From positions 1,736,001 to 1,800,000 of the forward strand of contig NZ_CP067099.1 of assembly GCF_016618195.1 (NCBI RefSeq): DNA of 64,000 nucleotides, given 5' to 3'. This document shows, in pieces, positions 57,611 to 64,000 of the stretch. The notes below the pieces were generated by a model. The model had not been told where the DNA came from and searched no databases. It saw nothing but the letters and a program-made list of their open reading frames with translations. A program made the position numbers and the translations under genes. This DNA comes from Providencia manganoxydans (GTDB taxonomy: Bacteria; Pseudomonadota; Gammaproteobacteria; Enterobacterales; Enterobacteriaceae). Numbering within the stretch: position 1 is the first letter of the stretch; each line of letters starts with the position of its first letter.

Positions 57611-58774
57611 AGTGTTGTATCTGATGGCGATTAACATACCTAATATCACCAGCCCCGCCCCAGCAGACACGATCAACATCCAGTTATGCGTGGTTTCCCA
57701 TAGCCAAGTGGCCGTCAGTGAGCCACATGCGCCACCGATAAACATGATGCACATAAAAAGTGTGTTAAGACGGTTTCGAGCCTCTAGACACAAAGAATAA
57801 ATGGTGTGCTGATTCGCGATCAGGACACATTGTTCCCCCGCATCCAGTAATAGAATGCCCACCACCATACCAACTATGCTGTTCCAGCCCCAGAAAACAA
57901 TCCAGGCCAGCAGCATCAGCACTATGCCCAAGACAACCATTCTAAAAGGGCCTTGACGATCGCTGATACTTCCTGCCAGAGGTGCACAGAGAATTCCAAT
58001 TAACCCCAGCGCAGCCAAAGACCCAGTTATGCCTGCCCCGTAATGGTAGCGGTAGGCTAGCCAGAAAGGGAGGGCAGTCCATAACACGCTGAAGGAGGCA
58101 AATAACAGGGCTTGTGTCAGTGTCGCATTTCTCAGCTGTGGTTCATTTTTCCATAACTGGCCTAAGGAACGCAGTACTGTGAGATAGTTAAATTTCGGAG
58201 TAGGTAACGACTGAGAAGGCAACATACGGGCGATGAAAAATATCGCTATCAGTGTAATGACTGCGCCCGATAAAAAGACTCCTCGCCAATCGAAATATTG
58301 ACCAATAAAGCCGCCAATAGCTCTCCCCGCTAGAATTCCTGCCAAAACACCACTCATTACCGTTCCCATTGTTTTACCGCGTGAAGAACTTTTCGAAAGC
58401 GAAGCTGCAAGCGGTACAATCTGTTGGGCAACGGTGGCAGCAATGCCAGTCAGGAAAGAGAAAAACACCAGCGCTGATGCAGTTGGAGACAATATCATGC
58501 CAATCAGTGCCAAAAACAGCACTTGTGCCTGACGTAGGATAAGCCGTTGACGTTCTATATAATCGCCCAGCGGGATCAGCAAGAACAAGCCTGCCGCATA
58601 GCCTAACTGGGTGGCCATGGGGATCAAAGAGACGGCTTTCCATTCATTAGGAAAAGAACCCGCAATCAGATTCATAACGGATTGATTAAAATAGATATTA
58701 GCGACAACGATACAGCAAATAATTGCCAGTATTAGGATCTTGACCGAAGAAAGTTCCTCGCTATCAGTACACAT
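57587..58774 (-). CDS. MFS transporter
   Basis: A 395-aa inner-membrane exporter of the major facilitator superfamily with 12 predicted helices. Recognisable are the first-half loop motif LLIPLGDYIERQRLIL (G-D-x-x-E-R) and its second-half partner GSISDRQGPFRMVV, plus SRGKTMGTVMSGVLAGILAGRAIGG in helix 5, an antiporter-type feature. ATG at MCTDSEE is preferred because GAGG is 8 nt upstream; a GTG two codons earlier is the alternative. It is divergent from the SDR gene across a gap that contains a perfect palindrome. Substrate unknown. Confidence 0.87.
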   Translation of the reverse strand: MCTDSEELSSVKILILAIICCIVVANIYFNQSVMNLIAGSFPNEWKAVSLIPMATQLGYAAGLFLLIPLGDYIERQRLILRQAQVLFLALIGMILSPTASALVFFSFLTGIAATVAQQIVPLAASLSKSSSRGKTMGTVMSGVLAGILAGRAIGGFIGQYFDWRGVFLSGAVITLIAIFFIARMLPSQSLPTPKFNYLTVLRSLGQLWKNEPQLRNATLTQALLFASFSVLWTALPFWLAYRYHYGAGITGSLAALGLIGILCAPLAGSISDRQGPFRMVVLGIVLMLLAWIVFWGWNSIVGMVVGILLLDAGEQCVLIANQHTIYSLCLEARNRLNTLFMCIMFIGGACGSLTATWLWETTHNWMLIVSAGAGLVILGMLIAIRYNTSSLQTGT

Positions 58775-58846
58775 GTTCACACCTCGTTCTAAACGTAATG
58801 TTGTCTACTCTAGGCAATATCTATTCCCGATTCTTTGACCACTTTA

Positions 58847-58860
58847 TTCAGACGTCTGAA
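58847..58860. promoter_or_regulatory. Perfect palindrome between the MFS and SDR genes
   Basis: TTCAGACGTCTGAA, 14 bp, about 70 bp from the MFS start and 80 bp from the SDR start. A natural place for a repressor operator controlling both genes; no matching regulator is identified. Confidence 0.45.
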
Positions 58861-58937
58861 TTTTATTCCCCAAGTGTTTGAAACAAAAAATTGCTACTCA
58901 TGTTATTCACATTAATCACTAAACATAATCTAAGGAG

Positions 58938-59750
58938 TTGAAAATAGATTTAAAACTGACGGGTAAAGTGGCTCTAGTAACTGGAGCTCGAACCGGTATT
59001 GGTTTCAGTATTTGCGAAGAATTGGCCGCGAATGGTGTGCATCTGATCATGGTTGCTAGACAAAAAGCACAATTGATATTAGCAGCACAAAAAATTGCAG
59101 ATAAATACGGAGTAACCGTACTGCCGATTGCTGGGGACGTGACGGATCCTGAACTGCCTGAGCTGGTGGTAAAGCAGGCCGAAAGTATTTTTCAGCGCAT
59201 TGATTTGCTGGTAAATGATGCAGGAAGAGCCCACACAGGCACACTGCTGACTACATCAGAAGAAGAGTGGCAGTCGATGACAGAGACTAAGTTTTCTGCA
59301 ATGCGACGGTTTTGTAAGGTTGTCATACCCGGAATGCAGGCTCAAAATTGGGGACGCATTGTCAACATTTCCTCTATTGGTGGGATCTATCCAAACCCCC
59401 AACTGACGGTTTCGCATGCTCTGAGCGCTGCAATCAATAATCTAACTCGTAGTCTGGCACTGAGTGTTGCGCCTGATGAGATTTTGGTTAACGCGGTGGG
59501 GGTAGGTGCTGTCATAACGGATAACTGGGCTAGGAATATGCTGCCGAATGTCCGTGATCGTCGTCCTGAGCTGACTGATAAAACGGATAAAGAGATCATG
59601 ACATTATTGGGCAAAGAGAAAACGCCTGTAGGTCGTTTTGGATTACCAGAAGATATTGCGGCAATCACCGCATTCTTACTTTCTGATCGGAATCAGTTTG
59701 TTACCGGTCAGACTATTGAGGCTTCAGGCGGTGCTGACCGGTTTATGTAA
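58938..59750 (+). CDS. Short-chain dehydrogenase/reductase-like protein, start codon and catalytic residues abnormal
   Basis: About 270 aa with the SDR fold: cofactor loop TGARTGIG at residues 15-22, a VNDAGRA (usually NNAG) segment, catalytic Ser in VNISSIGG near residue 145, and a complete C-terminus (VTGQTIEASGGADRFM). Where other SDRs have YxxxK, this one has Ser159 and Ser163 (SHALS). The first legal start is TTG, but it touches the AAGGAG site with no spacing. The codon at ideal spacing is ATA (58944), which would give MDLKLTGKVALVTG if it were ATG. The gene may be poorly expressed or decaying, or it may be a non-enzymatic relative. Confidence 0.7.
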   Translation: MKIDLKLTGKVALVTGARTGIGFSICEELAANGVHLIMVARQKAQLILAAQKIADKYGVTVLPIAGDVTDPELPELVVKQAESIFQRIDLLVNDAGRAHTGTLLTTSEEEWQSMTETKFSAMRRFCKVVIPGMQAQNWGRIVNISSIGGIYPNPQLTVSHALSAAINNLTRSLALSVAPDEILVNAVGVGAVITDNWARNMLPNVRDRRPELTDKTDKEIMTLLGKEKTPVGRFGLPEDIAAITAFLLSDRNQFVTGQTIEASGGADRFM

Positions 59751-59910
59751 TATGCGGGATGCTTCCTTGCAGACGCTGGCTGATTGATGAGTACTCTCAG
59801 GTCAACCAGCGCAGCTATTTTTCAAGCAAAGTGCATAGGAAGCTAAGCTTGTCAGTCGCAGATCAATCAGTACAGACGGATACTATGAAAGTCTGGACTA
59901 CGGTTATGAT

Positions 59911-62900
59911 TTATTTTTTAGTATTTTGACTATCGATATAATTTTGTGCACGTATCTTGATAGCTTCACGCTGTGCATCGGTTAGCGTATTAAACATGAT
60001 GACATTATCAATATCTTTATCAAGAATTAATGCATAGTAATAAGCTTCATTGGCATTTCCGTTTAAGATATGTGCCTCATAAAGTTTTTCTAATGCAATT
60101 TCAGGTTCATATTTTAATAAATATTGATACATCTCAATCGCCTTATCTAGATCTCGCGCTATATCGTCAAAGCCTTCGAAATAAATATTGGCAATGTAGG
60201 TTATCTTTAGAGTAGGAACAGTAAGCTCTTTAATTTTCTCTTTATCAGCAGCTTCCCTCATATTTAAATATTTCTTGAGATATTGAACCGCACGCTCAAA
60301 ATTCTCATCTTCAGCATCATGTTGAGTAAGATAAAAGTTAAATAGATAATTAGCTGCTTTAATATTACCTTTTTCATCAGATTCTTTGGCATATGCTAGC
60401 GCTTTCTGCGGATCTTTTTTTGTATAATATTCAGCCAATAGCATTAGCACATCAGTACGTTTCTTAGACTGTGACTCTAATAATTCAACGTACGCTTTTT
60501 CATGTTTTGGATGAAGGTTTCGATAACTATACCGTTCAGTTCCATCTCTATATGCAGTCAACAAAGAATCAAATGCAAGATCTGCAATCACAGGATCTTT
60601 TGAGTCTAATCCTTCATGCAGGTATTGAATGAGAGACTGGTAGAGCTGTGGGTTTGCGGCTACTTTTTTGTTACTTAGCGCTAAAGATGCAAAATGGACT
60701 TTAGAATATTGATTGTTCTTCAATGTTCCAAATGAATATAATTCGCGTTTTTTGTCTGTATTGGTAATTATTTTATCAAGAGCAGGGATGATGATATTTA
60801 AATCTGCTTTATCCAGTATTTTGTTATACCAATAGGCTGCCGCAGTATGTTGCTGTTGCTCAATATACCAATGGGACAATCGGAGTGTTGCATTAATATC
60901 ATTATTTAACGCGGGTAATACCAGTGTATTATAACGAAATAACTCATCTTCCTCACAACAGGCCAGTGGGTATTTTTTTAACCATGAAATAGCTTCATCC
61001 CAATTAGGCTCTACTATCCAGCGGTTTTGTTTATAATCATAAATACCATTTTGTAACGATCTAATATAGGTATAAGCGGCATCTTGATCCCCTTGTTCTC
61101 CAGCGGCTTTAAAATATTGTCGAGCTTTTAAATGATCAATGTTGGTTCCTTTACCGGATGTATGTGCGATACCTAGCTGAAGATTGGTATCTGCATCTTT
61201 ATTTTTTATATTGTATTTTGCATCGAAACTATCCATTTCAGAGAGATAGCGCTCGCCATCTTTGCCTGATTTTTTCAATAATTCACGAGCTTTTGTTCGA
61301 TCTGCATTAACAAGGTGCAATCCGTATAAATAATTTAAGCCTAAGCTTAGGGTGGCTGATTGATTACCTGAAGAGATTTGCTGCTTATAATAACGCATGA
61401 TTTTAGCGCTATTTTTTTCGAGTAACCCTTCGTTCTCATAATATGTCTGTAGATCACTTAATGCTGTATAACTGCCTAAGTTTGCTGCTTGATCGAGATA
61501 TTTAAGCCACTTAACATTGTCTTTCTTTTGCCCATACTCACCGAGCCGATAAGTATTGGCTAGTCTGTAAGCGGCTTGGGAGTCATTATTATGATATTGA
61601 TTGAGCAGCTCATTGAATTCTTGTAGCTCTTTTTCAATAAGCTTCATATCGGACTCATAATCCAAAAATTCATACTTATCAGGTATGACATGAATTTGTC
61701 GATAATATTCCAGTGCTTTCGGATAATTTTTTTCAACACCAGATTGCCCATATTGGTAGAGTTTACCCAGCTCGGCTAAACAGCGATTACTCCCTTGTTC
61801 TGCGCACTTGTTACGCCACATCAAACGATCATTTTGTGTTGTCCCTGTGAGTTGATCAAATTTATTATTGTAATAAAGGCTTCCAGAAATGAGGTTATCA
61901 TCAATTTTCCCATGAATAATAAACAGCATAGCATCAATGGAACCTAACTCTGCGGCTTCAATTATGTCTAGATAATGTGAGGTTAATTTATTTTCATCAA
62001 CTTTATTCTCAATACTCATACGGCTAACATTAGCTATGGCATATTTAAACCTTACGTCAGGATTTTGATCTAATAAAGGAAGGATGAAAGTTCTTGCTCG
62101 TTCATTATTAAATGATTCTTCAATAAGAAATTGAATTGCTCTAGGATACTCAAGAGCATGCTCAAAGAGCAGGTCATAAGCATTTTGACGCTCTCTTGTG
62201 GTGAGATAATGACGCTCTTTATCTGATTCTAGCGTTAATAAAATAAGGGCCATGGCCTGATCTTTTTCGTGTTCTTTATATTTTATTAGCGCTAATGCAT
62301 GATGTATATTTGCATCAGTAAAATAGTTGACTGTTTTTTTGTATAATGAAAAAGCATATTCTTTATTATTAATTGGGTCTTGCTCTAAAAGATAGTCTGC
62401 ATAGTAATGTGCTAAGCTATAATCTGGAAATAAAGAAGTTTTATTTCTTTCAACACCTTCTTTGAGTATATCAATAACGAAGTCTTTTTCAATTTCATCG
62501 GATACATCAAATTGAAAATAGAGTCGTGCTAATGCATATTGGCTATCTTTTACTAATTTATCGTTAGCAATATTTTCTTGTAGAAGACTGATAGCTTGTT
62601 TTAAATTTTGCTCTGTACCTAGAGCGAGAGCGTATTTTTGAGCAAGTTTATAGTTGTTCTCTGCTGATGGTGATATTTCACTCGCTTTTTGAATTAATTC
62701 AAATGATTTTTCAGGATTATAAAAATGTGTTGTATATGTTGCATAAAGATCGCTTAAAGCAATAAGGGCTTTCGGAGAATCAGGGTATTTATCTAACAGA
62801 GTATTAATATATTTTTGCGCTAGTTCATCAAGGTACTTTCCGGGAAAATTAAAACGGAAAGTTGACTGTTCAATCATTTCAATCAATGCATCTTGATGGC

Positions 62901-63246
62901 CTAATTCAGCCGCAAGCTCAAGGTATTTTTGAGCTTGTAACCAGTCAGGTGTTAAATTTTCTCGATACTCATCACCATGATAGATTTGATACAATAAATA
63001 CGCTTTTTTGGCGTAATCATCATTAACAATGGTTGAGAAAATCGTAGGAAGACTCACCGTTGATGGCAAGTCATTATGCTCATTTTTAGCCAATGACACT
63101 AAATCCTTTTGAGTGTCATCGGATTGAGAAAAAGCATAACTTGTTGCTAATGGTGATAAATGAAGTTTTGAAGACGTAAAGCACAAAGTTATCAGTGTAG
63201 CTAAAGTCACGGTGGCTATTCGAAATGGCTTAATATTAGGGAGCAT
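59911..63246 (-). CDS. Large exported Sel1/TPR-repeat protein
   Basis: A 1111-aa protein with an N-terminal signal or anchor helix (FRIATVTLATLITLCFTSSKL) and then almost only helix-turn-helix repeats. Clear Sel1 units lie around residues 480-730 (for example CAEQGSNRCLAELGKLYQYG, and LGIAHTSGKGTNIDHLKARQYFKAAGEQGDQDAA). TPR-like repeats with the N-terminal PDSPKALIALSDLYATYTTH pattern fill the rest. Such solenoids are protein-interaction scaffolds; some help polysaccharide export or secretion. No lipobox is seen. The gene is AT-rich like the backbone and stands alone, so the role is unknown. Confidence 0.75.
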   Translation of the reverse strand: MLPNIKPFRIATVTLATLITLCFTSSKLHLSPLATSYAFSQSDDTQKDLVSLAKNEHNDLPSTVSLPTIFSTIVNDDYAKKAYLLYQIYHGDEYRENLTPDWLQAQKYLELAAELGHQDALIEMIEQSTFRFNFPGKYLDELAQKYINTLLDKYPDSPKALIALSDLYATYTTHFYNPEKSFELIQKASEISPSAENNYKLAQKYALALGTEQNLKQAISLLQENIANDKLVKDSQYALARLYFQFDVSDEIEKDFVIDILKEGVERNKTSLFPDYSLAHYYADYLLEQDPINNKEYAFSLYKKTVNYFTDANIHHALALIKYKEHEKDQAMALILLTLESDKERHYLTTRERQNAYDLLFEHALEYPRAIQFLIEESFNNERARTFILPLLDQNPDVRFKYAIANVSRMSIENKVDENKLTSHYLDIIEAAELGSIDAMLFIIHGKIDDNLISGSLYYNNKFDQLTGTTQNDRLMWRNKCAEQGSNRCLAELGKLYQYGQSGVEKNYPKALEYYRQIHVIPDKYEFLDYESDMKLIEKELQEFNELLNQYHNNDSQAAYRLANTYRLGEYGQKKDNVKWLKYLDQAANLGSYTALSDLQTYYENEGLLEKNSAKIMRYYKQQISSGNQSATLSLGLNYLYGLHLVNADRTKARELLKKSGKDGERYLSEMDSFDAKYNIKNKDADTNLQLGIAHTSGKGTNIDHLKARQYFKAAGEQGDQDAAYTYIRSLQNGIYDYKQNRWIVEPNWDEAISWLKKYPLACCEEDELFRYNTLVLPALNNDINATLRLSHWYIEQQQHTAAAYWYNKILDKADLNIIIPALDKIITNTDKKRELYSFGTLKNNQYSKVHFASLALSNKKVAANPQLYQSLIQYLHEGLDSKDPVIADLAFDSLLTAYRDGTERYSYRNLHPKHEKAYVELLESQSKKRTDVLMLLAEYYTKKDPQKALAYAKESDEKGNIKAANYLFNFYLTQHDAEDENFERAVQYLKKYLNMREAADKEKIKELTVPTLKITYIANIYFEGFDDIARDLDKAIEMYQYLLKYEPEIALEKLYEAHILNGNANEAYYYALILDKDIDNVIMFNTLTDAQREAIKIRAQNYIDSQNTKK

Positions 63247-63382
63247 GACTATCCTTTTACATATTCATCATAATATTAGTTACCTAATCCATAATGTTTT
63301 CAACAATGTAATATTTAATATATTGGTATTTTATTAAATAAATTAAATTAAGATGATTCATTTAATAATTAATGGGTATAAA

Positions 63383-63412
63383 TAAAAAAACATAGCCCCA
63401 CATAAGTGGGGC
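63383..63412 (-). terminator. Terminator of the EamA permease gene
   Basis: Read leftward: stem GCCCCAC / GTGGGGC with a 4-nt loop followed by a T-run (GTTTTTTT), 38 bp past the stop. Confidence 0.88.
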
Positions 63413-63449
63413 ATATGGATTACGACATTGCATTGCTTGAAAGCTAATT

Positions 63450-64000
63450 TTACTGGCTGTTATCGTTTACGCAATCTTTTTTCTGCTCAATGTGTTTTTT
63501 ACTCTTGAAAAGATCAGTCAGTGGCGTGCGTAATTGTTGTGCTAACATTACACCAAGTAAGACCACTCCGCCGCCTAATAGATGGTAGCTTTTTAATTCT
63601 TCGCCGAGCGCAAAAATCGCGATAATTGCTGTAAATACTGGCGCTAAATTCATAAAGATAGATGTTGTATTGGCACCTAAGCGCATCACACCTTGGATCC
63701 ACATCGCAGGGGCGATAATTGATGCTGCAATCCCTGCGAAGGCCACAAGACCAATATTATGGCTATTGAGTGAAACATCGTCAGCCAATAAAAAGTTAGG
63801 TATTAATAGGAGCACACCAAAGAAAATCTGCACATACAGTGAATCCCAACTTGATAACTGAATTGCCCAACGTTTAGTCAGTACGCCATATAAAGCATAG
63901 GCTGCGGAGGCAATTAACATCAATAGCTCACCTGTACCAAGTCCTTGAGAAAATAGAGTGGCAGGGTTTCCTTGACTCACTAGCCAAACTAACCCAACCA
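63450..64000 (-). CDS. EamA/DMT-family permease, 5' end outside the window
   Basis: C-terminal part of a drug/metabolite transporter superfamily protein. The visible residues hold about five helices, one EamA repeat: GTGELLMLIASAAYALYGVLTKRW at its start and GANTTSIFMNLAPVFTAIIAIFALGEELKSYHLLGG near its end, followed by a basic tail. The frame stays open to the right edge with no start codon needed before it, so the first EamA repeat lies beyond the window. Substrate not predictable; relatives export amino acids or metabolites. Confidence 0.85.
   Translation of the reverse strand, partial: VGLVWLVSQGNPATLFSQGLGTGELLMLIASAAYALYGVLTKRWAIQLSSWDSLYVQIFFGVLLLIPNFLLADDVSLNSHNIGLVAFAGIAASIIAPAMWIQGVMRLGANTTSIFMNLAPVFTAIIAIFALGEELKSYHLLGGGVVLLGVMLAQQLRTPLTDLFKSKKHIEQKKDCVNDNSQ

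Overview
The window looks like chromosome of a low-GC member of the Enterobacterales, most likely Providencia (P. rettgeri is my best guess). This is inferred from gene content and synteny: an E. coli-like backbone (tRNA-Arg(CCU), mlaA, fadL, yfcZ, fadIJ, sixA, smrB, prmB, aroC, yfcA, epmC, yfcL, mnmC, fabB) with AT-rich composition, a Yersinia/Morganella-type urease operon (ureABCEFGD, with ureD last and no ureR) and a histidine-utilisation cluster. No rRNA, CRISPR array, transposase or prophage was seen.

Layout. 1-11 kb: glgC without glgA after it, tRNA-Arg, mlaA, a 31-aa membrane peptide, fadL, yfcZ, fadIJ, sixA, smrB. Good FadR operators lie before fadL and fadI. 11.2-18.7 kb: a hut module (hutI, hutC, hutUH and a permease) placed between smrB and prmB, with two matching HutC-type operators and no hutG. 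18.8-23.0 kb: the backbone resumes (prmB, aroC, yfcA, epmC, yfcL; mepA is absent). 23.2-41.8 kb: a nitrogen and urease island between yfcL and mnmC. It holds a GNAT enzyme, an ammonium channel, a nickel-type ABC importer (yntABCD), ureABCEFGD, the urea channel yut, a Kch-like K+ channel, an ArsB/NhaD-type anion transporter, the second importer ATPase (yntE, about 10 kb from its partners), two tandem fluoride channels (crcB) and a small membrane protein. 41.8-51.4 kb: mnmC, fabB with FadR and FabR sites, a Ser/Gly-rich unknown protein, and the tricarboxylate uptake system tctCBA with its divergent two-component regulator tctDE.

51.4-59.9 kb is an accessory segment with visibly higher GC than its surroundings: a divergent AraC regulator and NepI-like exporter, an ASCH protein, a large wHTH-ATPase regulator broken by one in-frame amber codon, an MFS exporter, and a divergent SDR gene whose expected ATG is ATA and whose YxxxK positions are Ser. 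59.9-64 kb: a 1111-aa exported Sel1/TPR protein and an EamA permease that runs off the right edge.

How the genes work together. The island supplies a whole urea economy: urea entry (Yut), nickel supply (Ynt), apo-urease and its maturation proteins (UreEFGD), ammonium handling (Amt), and ion transporters that could offset fluoride, potassium or anion effects. Histidine breakdown yields ammonia and glutamate, and TctABC with TctDE takes up citrate-like acids as carbon. Seven ERIC/IRU-like repeats of about 118-133 bp sit only in gaps between 12.6 and 37.5 kb, many at module borders. The least expected signals are a perfect FNR box followed by a terminator in the 0.87-kb gap before amt (candidate small RNA), a shared dyad before ureA and ureC, strong hairpins before ureE and yut, and the decayed amber/ATA pair.
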